In this document: in pieces, positions 47,946 through 59,180 of the stretch
How positions within the stretch are numbered: position 1 is the first letter of the stretch
Layout of the letters: each line of letters starts with the position of its first letter
Origin: Ochotona curzoniae
Lineage: Eukaryota > Chordata > Mammalia > Lagomorpha > Ochotonidae
Assembly: GCF_017591425.1 (NCBI RefSeq)
Contig: NW_024467106.1
Location: 18,962,501 to 19,026,500 of the forward strand
DNA length: 64,000 bases
Reading direction: 5' to 3'
The notes under the pieces: generated by a model
What the model saw: only the letters and a program-made list of their open reading frames with translations
Databases searched by the model: none
Told to the model about the DNA's origin: nothing
Program-made: the position numbers and the translations under genes

Positions 47946-48199
47946 CTCCGATACTGGGAAGAGAGGTCAGAGGGAATGTAGCATAGTCCACAGAGCTAAG
48001 TCAGAGTTGGGAGTCAGTAGCAGCTTGAGTTGAGGCTAAAGGCATGGGTTAGGGACAGCTAAGATGGTTGAAGTGTTTAGATTTTTATCTCAAACACACT
48101 TTAAAAAGTCATTGCAACATTTTCCAATAAGAAAACACTTTAATCAACTTGATCTTATGGAAAACCCACAGAGAAGAGATTGGAGCTGGGTAGAAAGAA

Positions 48200-49340
48200 C
48201 ACTGAGAAAGCCAATATAGTAATGATGGTTGTGGCCATGAAGGTGCAAAGTAGAGTAGCAGAATAGATGTTTGGAAGGAGAATTTTCACGATTCATTTAT
48301 TGAGTTAAGTGCTGGGAGTGAGGGGAAAAGGAGAAATTTCTAGAATATTGCTTGGGCAATGGAATATATAGTGGGTTTCTAGCTTAAAGAACATAAAAGG
48401 AGCAAGTTGAGAATGTGAAAAGGGTTATAATTTGAGAATGGTCTAGAACTCTGATTGAAGTACTTATGAGATAGTACATGGTGATATCAGCAGGCAATTC
48501 ACCGGGGCTGAAAAATATATATAGATATATTTATATATATATATATATATATATATAAATTTAAGTAGATAATGCAATGATATTGTTGAATTAATGAGAA
48601 CATAAATAATACAGAAACATCCATTTTGGACAGAAGGGGAGCCCTCAAAAATGACTGAGAAGGATCAGCCATGAAGAGCAATCAAAACCCAAAAGTGTGT
48701 AATGTAATGAAAACTAAGGAAAGAGAATTTGCCATCAAGACTCTCCCAGTTACCTGTCTGTGGTCTCAGGGGAAGTAAAAAGTGGGGAGATGCAGTTTCT
48801 ATTAGAATAGCTACACAAAGATCAGGACGATCGTGAGAAGTTATGTGAGCTCAAGCATGTGACTGAGCGGGTTCAATGGATAGCTGGGGCCGGAGGCACT
48901 CTCTGGGAAGTCAGCACGGTGGGCCACAGACACTTAGGAGGATGCAGCTATGGAGGAGGGAAGAATCGGGGTTGGGAGAGAGTGTAATCCTAGGGGAACA
49001 CTGCTGTTTCTGCTTTTGAGACAGTGAACTCATGGTAGTGGAGGGATTGGAAGGGAGTGGGGGAAAGAGAAGAGTGACAGAGAGAGAGACGGAATAGAAA
49101 CAGGGAAAGAAATGATCTCCAAAGGGAAGAGCAGTGAAGCAATTGATAGAATAAGGTTCTCGAATAGTAGGGAGGGATGGGATTAAAAAAGGGCAGGCAT
49201 GTCTGCTGTAACAGGAGGAAAGAATGGTACTGAAGAAATGATACTGAAAAAGTGAGAGAGTTCCAATTTGAAGACTTCTGTTTTTCTTTGGCAACTGCTG
49301 ATGGCAGAGAGGGAAGACAGGACTCAAAACTTGGACTGGT
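48200..49340. repeat. Degenerate ancient interspersed-repeat-like stretch
   Basis: Long purine-rich sequence with phrases ('ttgcttgggcaatggaatat', 'gatatcagcaggcaattc', 'gattaaaaaagggcaggcat') recalling an old L2-like or other mammalian-wide repeat. Family not assigned. It contains the (AT)n run at 48520-48557. The long - strand ORFs at 48911-49376 come from its purine bias. Confidence 0.35.
48520..48557. repeat. (AT)n microsatellite
   Basis: Alternating A/T with a few interruptions; can form cruciforms. Confidence 0.9.
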
Positions 49341-49365
49341 GCACAAGTTTAAAATAATAGCTACA

Positions 49366-49636
49366 GGGCCTGACATGATAGCATAGCAGTTAAGGTCCTT
49401 ACCTTGAACGCGCTGGGATCCCGTGTGAGCACCAGTTCTAATCCCGGCAGCTCCACTTCCTATCCAGCTCCCTGCTTGTGGCCTGGGAAAGCAGTTGAGG
49501 ATGGACCAAGGCTTTGGGACCCTGCACCCTCGCAGAAGACCCTGAAGAAGCTCCTGGCTCCTGGCTTCAGATCTTCCTCTTTGTCTCCTCTGTATTTCTG
49601 CCTTTCCAATAAAAATAAATCTTTAAAAAAAAAACA
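49366..49636 (+). mobile_element. C-SINE with internal deletion
   Basis: Sense; well-preserved head 'ccttgaacgcgctgggatccc' and tail 'caataaaaataaatcttt'. After 'ctggcttcagatcttcctct' the usual stretch containing the 'gggagtgaat' motif is missing, making it about 60 bases shorter than full copies. Confidence 0.92.
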
Positions 49637-51837
49637 CTAGCTGCGTAGACTATGTAGGGTAATAAAGAGGGGCAAAAGAGATGTTTAAGTGCTATTTTGA
49701 GATAGACGTTAAATTATCGCGATCACCTGCAGATATGTTGACTTTGCTTACATGTATCAGAAGGATTAGTGTGCATGTTGAAGTACCAGTAAATAGGATT
49801 TATCCATAATTATTATTATTTACATTGTTTTGGAAATAAAGAGGGGAAAACAAGTGAAAAAAAGAGAAAGGATTCACATCTTTTATCTACGCTTCAAAAT
49901 TCAAGAAACTAAAAATCGAAGGTTTTTCTTTACTCATTTGGTGGCAAAATTGAATTTTTGTGAGATTGTAGTCTCCACTTATCAAATTTATTCTCTATGC
50001 CTGTGTGTTTTGCTTTACAAATTAATATGTGTGATTAGACAGCATTGTCCCATAGTCTGCTGGGGAGTGAGTGACATTTGGAATATGCAGTGTGTAACTG
50101 TTCTTAAAACAGAAAGGTTTAAAAGAACATCTGAACCCAGATGTCCTGAATAAGTGTGTTCCTTCAGCTAGCAACTAACAGGCTGGAATGATACACTATG
50201 GAGTTTAAGGTGGATGGGGGGAGGGAAGATGGGACGGATAATCTGTTGCAGAAAAGTGTCAAGGACATTGATACACAAACAAACCCTGAAGTTTGGTGTG
50301 GGGGAGTCAAATGAGAAAAATTTGCTCAGTGGCATGTTTTAATGAGTCGTTATAATGTCTCATTCCCAAACATAGATGGTTCTGGGTGGTTACAATGTCC
50401 AAAATGTGACCACTGGGTGTGGGTAAATGAGTTGTAATGGAATAAAAGGTCATTAGAGATGATGTCAAGAAAATGAAGGGCAAGAAAATTCGGTGAATTA
50501 CTCACAGTGATGGCGAGATTGGGGTTGGAACAGAGCACTGTGAGTCAAGTTTTCTGATCACTGTGAATAAAAAGCATTCAGAAAGATGCATAAAATGCCA
50601 GCATTTCTAAGACCAGATCCTCACTCTGTCTCTACAGCACGATAGAGACATATACAACCTATTAGATGTCATTTTAGAACTCTGCTGTAGAATCTGTTGG
50701 AATCTAGAGGAAAGGAAAGAGACTTTAGTGATTGGCCAGGTCAGAAGGCTAAATCACTTATGTGTTTTATTCTGCTCTTAGGATTTTCAGTGATTTTTAA
50801 ACATTTATGTAAATCTATATTAGGCAGAATATCACATCAAAAATGGCGTCAAAGCTGTCATATTTGCCAGGCAGTCTATCAGAAACAAGCAAAACAAAAA
50901 GAAAAAAAAATGTGATCTGTCCTTAAAAAGAATTTAGTTCTAGAAATCTCAGACAAACCTGAGGATTCAGTTTGAAGAATTTCTTCTATGTGATATTTAA
51001 TTTTCTACTTTCTCCCATGTAACATTTTATTTTCTAATTTTGTTTTAGTTGTTCTGTTTACTACTTATAGCATTATATGTTAAACTGCCTCTAGCCTAAA
51101 AGGCTCAAAGAAAAGTGTAAGTAATAGGCAAATATTTTCTAATTGATGATGTTGCAAAATAAATACTTTTACTTATCATATTACTTATACAGTAAGTATA
51201 TTTTATTTCTTATATAGCAATATCAAAGAATCAAGTGCTCTTTGGACATTATCTTATGTTCTCCCAAAAAAAGCAAAGTCCTGAAATGTGATAGATTGAT
51301 TGATGAATGCTGCTCTGGGGATAGGGAGTCATGGGGTTAGGCTGTGCTGACCACAGGAATGTAGAGGAGCAGATGCTGGCTCTGGCCAACGGCTCTTCAA
51401 TGACCTCTTTGAAATGCTGTTGCATTTTGTGGGAACCTGTATTATAAAATGACTGTCACAGATAGAACTTACTGTGTGAGAATGGAAGTATAAAATAATA
51501 GGGTGATGATACCCTATCTATAAGCCAACTGTGTTTACACATTCCCTAAATAATAGGACAAAGTGGATTTCACTATGGTGGATATTTCAATTGCAGTGTT
51601 CTGCACAATTCTTGTCTGTCTTGTGTATTTTAAGCAAGATTTTTGGGTCATGTGGCTTTTCTAGTAGACGTCAATGACATGCAACCACCGAGAAGGGACC
51701 TTGTCATTTGTTTAACTCCAACTGTCTTTAATCTTAAGGACAGTAATAGTGTGAGAAACCCTGGAGTTTGAAAATACAGAGCATTCTACAAGGTCGATTT
51801 TCAAATTCTTTTGTGTTTCTGCTGCATATTACCATTA
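49637..51837. other. Unrecognised non-coding sequence
   Basis: About 2.2 kb upstream of the acceptor-side microsatellite. No gene or repeat family recognised. Confidence 0.45.
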
Positions 51838-51949
51838 ATGTCATATATATACATATAATAATGTCATATATAATGTGTATATAATGTATGTATAATGTCA
51901 TGTATGATATATGACATATATATGACACACATATGTGTGTGTGTGTTTG
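51838..51949. repeat. AT/TG-rich microsatellite just upstream of the LPAR1 exon acceptor
   Basis: Several imperfect copies of 'ataatgtcatata' are followed by 'atatgtgtgtgtgtgt'. Self-complementary stretches (gtcatata/tatatgac) occur repeatedly, so the RNA or single-stranded DNA can fold. It ends about 60 bases before the exon. Confidence 0.88.
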
Positions 51950-52011
51950 AGTTTGGGTACAATGGTACAATGTTTTCTTTTTTCTATCTTTTTATGTGTC
52001 TTCCCTTTTAG

Positions 52012-52759
52012 TTCACAGCCATGAATGAGCCACAGTGCTTCTACAATGAGTCCATCGCCTTCTTTTATAACCGGAGTGGAAAGTATCTTGCCACAGAATG
52101 GAATACAGTCAGCAAACTAGTGATGGGACTTGGGATTACGGTCTGTATCTTCATCATGTTGGCCAACCTGCTGGTCATGGTAGCAATCTATGTCAACCGC
52201 CGCTTCCATTTTCCTATTTATTACCTAATGGCTAATCTGGCTGCTGCAGACTTCTTTGCTGGGTTGGCCTACTTCTACTTAATGTTCAACACAGGACCCA
52301 ATACCCGGAGACTGACTGTTAGCACGTGGCTCCTCCGCCAAGGCCTCATTGACACTAGCCTGACAGCATCTGTGGCCAACTTACTGGCTATCGCCATCGA
52401 GAGGCACATCACAGTTTTTCGCATGCAGCTCCACACACGGATGAGCAACCGGCGAGTGGTTGTAGTAATTGTGGTGATCTGGACTATGGCCATTGTTATG
52501 GGTGCTATACCTAGTGTGGGCTGGAACTGTATCTGTGATATTGAGAATTGCTCCAACATGGCACCCCTATACAGTGACTCTTACTTGGTCTTCTGGGCCA
52601 TTTTCAACTTGGTGACCTTTGTGGTAATGGTGGTTCTCTATGCTCACATCTTCGGCTATGTTCGTCAGAGGACTATGAGGATGTCCCGACATAGTTCTGG
52701 ACCCCGGAGAAATCGGGACACCATGATGAGTCTGCTGAAGACGGTGGTCATTGTACTTG
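52012..52759 (+). CDS. LPAR1: LPAR1 main coding exon, codons 16-264 (N-terminus to start of TM6)
   Basis: Encodes most of the LPA receptor 1 GPCR, which couples lysophosphatidic acid binding to Gi/o, Gq and G12/13 at the plasma membrane. Visible in full-length numbering: N-glycosylation sequons N27-E-S and N35-R-S; Cys24, Cys188, Cys190 and Cys195, the family's extracellular disulphide set; TM1 about 51-76; TM2 83-107 with D95; TM3 with the lipid-contact pair R124-Q125 and the ERH motif 145-147 in place of DRY; TM4 with W172; TM5 about 204-230; and the start of TM6 from about 253. The acceptor is a long T-rich tract ending TTTTAG at 52011. The donor GTAAGT starts at 52760 and splits a Gly codon (phase 1). 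The protein is nearly identical to human; residue 40 is Tyr where I recall His in human. The reading frame runs on into the intron to a stop at 52821, which is not the real C-terminus. The final exon is outside the window. Confidence 0.98.
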
Positions 52760-53134
52760 GTAAGTTCTGTTGTGACTCCTACTTTATGGGTTCCCGGTAT
52801 CAATGTGTTTGTTGGTGGTAGTTGTAAACAGCAGTATGAATATTCACCGGAGGGGAGGTGCTTTTTCGTGAAATCCCTGCAACAAAGTCATCCTATCAGT
52901 TTTTCTCTGGTTACAGGATTAGCTTTAGGGAACAATGGGCCTCTGTGGTTGGTACAGTATAAATGATGATGACAAGGAAGATGTTCTTGAAAAGTTCAGC
53001 TGTCAGGTATTGAATATCTGAAAAACCAATCCAATTCATTCAGTCTTTGAAAGGTTTCCTTATAGTCTGTTACGTGGAATGAGCAGATTCTCAGTGGTTT
53101 TATGCAATAAGAATGTTTTCATGTAGTTATTTTT

Positions 53135-53476
53135 TTTTTTTTTTATTTTTTTTAAAGATTTATTTTTATTATTTTTTCATTGGAAAGGCTGATATACAGA
53201 GAGGAGAGACAGAGAGGAAGATCTTCCATCCGATGATTCACTCCCCAAGTGAGCGCAACGGGCCGATACTATGCCGATCCGAAGCCAGGAGCCTCTTCAG
53301 GGTCTCCCACGTGGGTGCAGGGTCCCAAAGCTTTGGGCCGTCCTCGACTGCTTTCCCAGGCCACAGGCAGGGAGCTGGAAGGGAAGCAGGGCTGCCGGGA
53401 TTAGAACCGGCGCCCATATGGGATCCCGGGCGTGCGAGGCGAGGACCTTAACCACTTGCGCCACCGCGCCGGGCCC
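53135..53476 (-). mobile_element. Young C-SINE with 15-bp target duplication
   Basis: Nearly intact antisense copy, 'aaagatttatttttattatt' to 'ccaccgcgccgggcccc'. Perfect duplications 'catgtagttattttt' lie at 53120-53134 and 53477-53491. It retains many CpG sites (gagcgcaacg, gggccgtcctcg, ggcgcccat), consistent with recent insertion. It sits 376 bases after the LPAR1 donor. Confidence 0.97.
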
Positions 53477-53491
53477 CATGTAGTTATTTTT

Positions 53492-53822
53492 AAAAGAGTT
53501 ATTTATTTGAAAACCAGAGTTAAAGAGGATGGGTGGTGGGAGATGAGGAGGTGAGGAAGAGACAGAATCTTACATTTGGCCAGATGTCCCATCTTTTCAC
53601 AATACCACGATGGATAGAAATAGGTATGGCTAAAGCTAGGATCCAGGAGCTTCATCTGGGTCTCACATGTGGGTTCTGGGGCCCAAATACTTGGATCATC
53701 TTACACTGCTTTCCCAGTATTAATAGGAAGCCGGATTGAAAGTCAAGTGGCCAAGGCATGAATTAGCCCCCATAATGGTGTCTAAGTGGTGACTTTACCT
53801 GTTGTGCCACAATGCTGGCCTC
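53492..53822 (-). mobile_element. Old C-SINE abutting the young copy
   Basis: Antisense; 'agttatttatttgaaaacca', 'gggtctcacatgtgggttctg', and head 'gccacaatgctggcctcc'. The young SINE inserted at or next to its tail. Confidence 0.82.
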
Positions 53823-55582
53823 CACATGTAGATATTTTTGTTAACTTACTTCTAAGTAAGTAATTTTTCTCATTGTGTATTTGTGATTATGTTATAGGCA
53901 AGTATATCAAAAGCTTATGTAGATTTATGGAACTAAACAGATTAGAATGAATGATGATAATCATGAAAAGTTTTTTCATTATTTTCTCTCTGTAGTTATG
54001 GTTATTGACTTATATTTTAAAGTGGAGAGCCGATTTGAGTCTTTTCATTGATTCATTACTTTTGCCTTTAAGTAAGTATTTTTCCCAGCTTGGAAAAATT
54101 TATGGTGCGGATACAAAGGAATATGTTTGTTTCAACTGTGCGCTTGGAAGATGGTTATGGAGCATCTGTTAAATTCTAGTCCCTGTGGTGGCCTCTGAAA
54201 ATACATAAATACAGAACATTTCCTATAGAGATGAGAGTATCTGTGTAAAGGTTTAATGAATGAAAATTTGCCTAGACAATTACTCAGTTGAAATATCTAA
54301 TCTCCATAGACTATATTCAGTTTAGCATTTGATCACATTTTTTTAAATCTTAAAAAAATTCTTTCATCTGTCCCACAGAAATTCACTGGAAAGTTCCTAC
54401 AATTCTCTTTGTAATACTTTGCTAAGGCAATATTGGGTGAATGTAACCTGGGATTGTGGTGGCTCCTTTGAAACTAAGAAGTGACGTTAATTTAAGTCAC
54501 TGGTAGGAAACAGAGCTTTAATTATCATTAAATAAATTGCATTCAAATTGGGGCACCAGTCTTGTATATTTTAGAATAGATTCAATGTGTCACAGAATAT
54601 ATTTAATGTGTTGCAGAGATCATTTGAGGATATATTAATTGCAGCCTTCTCCTAGACTTGTAAGAAGGAGAAGTAGGTCCTGGATTTGCTGGCATAACTA
54701 TATCCCTGCTTAACTACAACACTTGCACAAGATTCTCACTGGTTTCACTATTGCCTCAGATATGAAATTGTGTTATTTCATTCATCGTAATTTAGTAGAG
54801 GTAAAGAGATGACTTTCTGATATGCCTAAGTATCAACAAAGACCTTAAGCATGCCTGTTTCCTAAGGACAATTCTACATGATGAGAATGGAATACATCTT
54901 TTGCTATGGGTGCCATTTTTGTAAGAAATGAAAAATGAGACATTTTACAATTCTTTGCATTGACCCAAATATTTATTTGCTGGTATCTGTTGGTTAATAT
55001 TTTTCACATGTATCTACTTTTTTCTATTAAGATATCTGGTGTGATGCACAGGTCATGGAGCCACCGGTAGTAATAGACTACTGTGCGCTATGAACCTGCC
55101 ACGCTCTTGCCTTGATTTTGACCTTTGTATAATATTTACTACACTCCAGTGCAAAATATACCGAATGATTCAAGTAACATAATTTTTTTTCTTCATTTTC
55201 TTATTGTACAGGTTGAAATAATTATTTGAAGGGCTTATAGTGCTATGCTATGTGTTTCTGCCTTGAATGTGCCTTCTGCAATCCCATTTCCATAAACCTG
55301 TAATTGGAAAATGCCAGAAAAAAATGTGGCTTTCTGAGGTTTGCACTGGTAGGCTCTACTCATGCAATAAATTGCATTATTTCTGTAAATGAGATGGAGG
55401 AAATTTCAGAACATGGGAAAGTACAGTCAGAGAAATAGTAAAGGTGTTTGGTAAGGCAAGGTTGGTGTGTAGTTATTTTAAGTAGGAAGCAGGAATTCAT
55501 GAAATGGATTGTATCCTTTTAGACAAATGCAACAACAATGAGCAGAATGTGTGTAGGGATATAGAAAGCTTACACAAGTGTA
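53823..55582. other. Unrecognised non-coding sequence
   Basis: No gene or nameable repeat was seen in this intronic stretch. Confidence 0.4.
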
Positions 55583-55888
55583 TTTAAAAAAATTATTTGA
55601 AAGAGATAAAGATAAATAGGAAGACAGGGAGAGAGATCCTCCATTTACTGGTTCACTCCCTAAAAAGGCACAACAGGTAGAGCCTGAAACAATCTGAAGC
55701 CAGGAATCAGGAATCTTCTCCAGGTCTCTCACATGGGTGCAAGGAGGGACCCTAGGACTTAAGCCATTTTTTGTTGCCTTCCCACACCATGAGCAGGGAG
55801 CTAGATTGGAAGTGGAACAGCTGGGACACAAACTGATGCCCAATGAAGATGCAGGGGAAGCTTAGCCTGGTACACTGTGGTACCTACC
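55583..55888 (-). mobile_element. C-SINE, diverged
   Basis: Antisense; 'tttactggttcactccctaa', 'ggtctctcacatgggtgcaag', and head 'acactgtggtacctaccct'. Confidence 0.8.
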
Positions 55889-56109
55889 CTAGAATTTGCA
55901 ATCTTATGCAGCCAGTTGTTTGTCAAGGCAAGACCTAATGCCTTTCATGTAACTCATTCCCCCTAGTGCCCATCCATATGTAATCATGAGAGAGATGGGT
56001 TAGTTTTGTAGGAATGGTAATTTTGATCTATTCAAATCTCTTCTTGTGTCAAATCAATCTGTTGAGCACATTTTTGTATCCATTCCATTTGATTTTTGCT
56101 AGCATATTT

Positions 56110-56230
56110 CTTTGCCAGATGGTCAGCTTTGTGGAGATAGACACTGCCTTTTTGTTATGTTTCCTCTGCATTGTCTATTGGTGTTCTTGGGCACAAAGTA
56201 GAAGCAGTAAAAGCTGTTGAATGAGTGGAT
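56110..56230 (+). mobile_element. L2 3' end relic
   Basis: 'tttcctctgcattgtctattg', 'gggcacaaagtagaagcagt', and 'ctgttgaatgagtgg' match the conserved L2 3' terminus. Confidence 0.45.
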
Positions 56231-56505
56231 GTGATGACAGAACCATGTTTCTGGGTCTTCAAAGAGAATCATGATTTATTGTAATGGTTTTCTGTTTTTT
56301 AGCTACATGGGAGCCAAACCTAGCTACACCTCCATCACACTTGTACCTTCTCATTAAGGTACAATAGCTTGGAAAATAAACATATGCAACTTATGCGACA
56401 GATAAAATGTTTTGTCTGTCTTTCTGGGAATGATTATAGCTTGATTAACTTTAGAACATTTTTAGTTTCATTTTTCACTTAGTCAGAAATAACCTGGAAT
56501 AAAAA

Positions 56506-56586
56506 TGTGCATATATATGCATATGTATGCATTATATACATATATTTATACATACATACATATATACATATGTGTGTGTGTGTGTT
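56506..56586. repeat. (TA/CATA)n-(TG)n compound microsatellite
   Basis: Runs of tatatgcatatgtatgc, tacatacatacata and tgtgtgtgtgtgtg immediately left of the SINE inverted repeat. Confidence 0.88.
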
Positions 56587-56589
56587 TAA

Positions 56590-56930
56590 GAAGGAAGCAT
56601 ATGGAAAAAGATGGCGGGAAGGAAAGATGGACAGAAAGAGCGAGAGAGAGATTGGCAGAGTGGTATCCATTTGTTGGTTCAGTCTCCAAATGCCTGTATT
56701 AACCAGGCCTGGGACAAATTGAAGTTAGCAGCTAGGAACTCAGCCCAGGTCTCCCACGTAAGTAAGAAGACATATGGGAGATCTAGAAGAAGCTCATGGC
56801 TCTGTTTCTGACCAGCTCAGTTCTGATGATAGTGGCCATTTGGAGAGTGAACCAGTAGGTGGAAGAACTCTGTCTCTGTAATTCTGACTTTTAAGGACGA
56901 TACATAATCTTTAAGAAAAAAGGCAAAAAC
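56590..56930. repeat. Inverted repeat made of two C-SINE 3' halves
   Basis: 56590-56765 is an antisense C-SINE 3' half ('ggttcagtctccaaatgcc', 'ccaggtctcccacgta'). 56770-56930 is a sense half ('catatgggagatctagaag', 'gtggccatttggagagtg', 'acataatctttaag'). They meet at a spacer of a few bases, so the transcript could fold into a long imperfect hairpin. Confidence 0.75.
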
Positions 56931-57104
56931 TCTGAGATTTATGATGCCTGTGTCGGGTTGTATGGAAGCTGTTTTTGAGTATTACGTCTTATGTAGCATT
57001 AATCATGTGCCCTTAGAAGTCACTATTTGCAGATAACAACCTTATGGAGTATGGGTACAGTTACTGATTTCCTATCCTAATTTTCTTTGTGATACCTATA
57101 GGGG

Positions 57105-57182
57105 TTCTGAAATGTTAAAAAGCTTGCCCAAGACCACACAGCTCCTAAGTAAAGGAACTGGGATTCAAACTCAGCCTTTCAA
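57105..57182 (-). mobile_element. MIR SINE relic
   Basis: 'gcttgcccaagaccacacagc' and 'ggaactgggattcaaactca' are the antisense MIR core. Confidence 0.7.
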
Positions 57183-57189
57183 GTTTCAG

Positions 57190-58540
57190 AGCTCAAATCA
57201 TTTTCACATCCATGGTATCTTGTTTCTTTGTAATCAAAACAGCTAATAGTGGATGTTGTATTTTGCCTCCGTTTTGATAGCAGGATATTGTTAAACTGAA
57301 ACTTGGTTTTTGTTGATATTACCTTGAAGCTGCCTGTGCTTTGTTTTTGTGCGCAGTGAAGCTGTAATGAAGAACAATTCCTTTCTTCCTTTTGTTTTGG
57401 ATGATGACCATGACCCTCATTTCTTCTGTCTTTTCCCAATGTTTGGTGTTGCAGCATCAGGAACTGATGGCCTATGATTGAGGGAGTGTTTTGTACAAGG
57501 TGTTGTTCACTTGAGTGTTCATTGTCCCTGGATGAAGTCATGCAGTGTCTCCCCAGGCTTGAGTTCTCTCTGCTTGACATCTTACCAAGAATTCCTTTTG
57601 AGTCTGTTCCATGGTTGAATCAGAGTGGCGGTCAAAATGTGCTTCCTTATTTGACCACAATCTGTCTTGAGCTATGAGTCTTTCCCTTTCTGCTTCTGTT
57701 CTTCATGATGACACTTCTTTGGGGGTTCACTAGAAGAGAGGGATATCGAAACTTGGAAAGTGAAAATTATAGCACAGAGGTGGAGCTTTTTGTTTTTGGG
57801 GTGTGTGTGTGTTTTTAGTGGAGACCTGAAAGGAACATAAAGCAAAATAAATCCAGGTGGGGCGTATGTCTTTGGAGAAGAGGTGAGACATACTGCTTTT
57901 CTGGTTTAATCTGTCTGGGTTAGCAAATATCACCACCAAATCTAAGTTAACCCTCTTTGCTTATGTACACTGTGCTGAGGTCACCACTAGACTCTGTTCC
58001 TCAATAATTTTTTGTAATCTTTAACAATGAAAATTGCATTTTCCTGTTTTGCATGGAGGGAGGCAAGTTAAAAATGGTTGAGTACCTTGTCTAAGGACAT
58101 TCCCTCTGTTAATGGAAGAGCTGGGGCACTTGTAGATGGCAGAATAGCAGCTTTCCACATCCCTTTTAAGAGATTATTAATAGTCATGTTGATGGTTGTA
58201 GGAGCCAGAGAAATTCAAGGTTGTTGTTTTCTGATTCATGCTGATGAAAGATAATTTGACCAGTGTCCTGCTAGCAGATCTTTATGTATTTCTCCTTTCA
58301 GTTTCAGTCCACAAACATATCGCTGAGTGAAAAGATAAGTGAAGAGAATTCTTTAGAGTTTGTGGGATGGGAGAGGAGACTAAGTTGGAGCTGCAAGGCA
58401 GTACAAGCCCTGTGCTAGAACAGATATGGCAGTGACCTCGAGTTCAGAGATAGAAGGGACTGTCAACAAAGAACTATGGAGCTAAGCCTCGCTGGATGTG
58501 GAGGAGTTTGTCATAGTGTTCTGTGGGATTGGAGAAGGGG
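57190..58540. other. Unrecognised non-coding sequence
   Basis: Several ORFs of 60-130 codons on both strands, none recognisable. A weak antisense MIR trace may lie at 58040-58140. Confidence 0.4.
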
Positions 58541-58720
58541 AGGAAGAATATGAGCTGTCACTGTTGAGGAACTGCAGGTTTGTGTGATTAGTATGTAGTG
58601 GGCATCCCATATAGAGTCTGATTAGAGAGGCAACACCTTAATAAAATATTAAGGAGTTTGGATTTCTGCCTGTAGGTGATGGGAGATGCTACAGGATTCC
58701 TCAAGGTAAAGTTAATATCA
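58541..58720 (+). mobile_element. Ancient L2-like relic
   Basis: 'attaaggagtttggatttctg', 'gtaggtgatgggagatgctac', and 'aggattcctcaaggtaaag' recall an L2-type internal segment. Confidence 0.4.
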
Positions 58721-58827
58721 ACTTTTTACAGATAGCATAATTTAGCAATACAGCTGGGATAAAAGATTCCCATGCACATAGCTGGTGTATTGTCCTCTTT
58801 GATAATTAACTCTTAGAACCACTGTAC

Positions 58828-59142
58828 CGGAGCCTCTTGTTGTGGCTCAGTGAACTAATAGGCCTCTTGGCCATTTCAATATTTCATATCAAAGCCCCAA
58901 TTCCTGTTCTACTTGCTCCACTTCTAATCTAGCTCCCTGATAACTCACCTGGGAAAGTGGCAGAGGTTGACACAAATGCTAGAGTACCAACTACTACCCA
59001 TGTGGAAAACCTGGCAGGAGTTCCTGGCCCTGGCTTCGATCTGGCCTACCCCTGCCTTTTTTTTGTGACCATTTAGGGAATAAACTAGTAGTTGAAGGAT
59101 ATTTCTCTTCTTTTTTTCTCCTTGACTTCAAACAGATCTTAA
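58828..59142 (+). mobile_element. C-SINE, diverged
   Basis: Sense; 'gcctcttgttgtggctcagtg', 'catgtggaaaacctggcagg', 'gaccatttagggaataaac', and tail near 59142 followed by a (GTTT)n run at 59157-59180. Confidence 0.78.
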
Positions 59143-59180
59143 GTTTTGCTTTGTTTCTGTTTGTTTGTTTGTTTATTTTG

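Larger units (their letters stand above)
35098..52011 (+). other. LPAR1: LPAR1 intron between the two coding exons
   Basis: A 16.9 kb intron with a GTAAGG donor and a TTTTAG acceptor, phase 0. The last AG before the acceptor is at 51950-51951, giving an AG-free zone of about 58 bases. This zone contains two TACAATG motifs (51958-51974), the plausible branch-point candidates. Skipping the upstream exon would leave Met19 at 52021 (G at -3) as the first LPAR1 start. That resembles the known short-N-terminus LPAR1 variant (mrec1.3) lacking 18 residues. Confidence 0.9.

Noticed and set aside
48911..49376. Two overlapping - strand ORFs of 138 and 128 codons
   Set aside because: Serine/leucine/proline-rich translations of a purine-biased degenerate repeat; composition artefacts.
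52021..52821. 266-codon ORF as a complete protein
   Set aside because: It is LPAR1 lacking its first 18 residues and reading through a GTAAGT donor at 52760; the last 19 codons are intronic.
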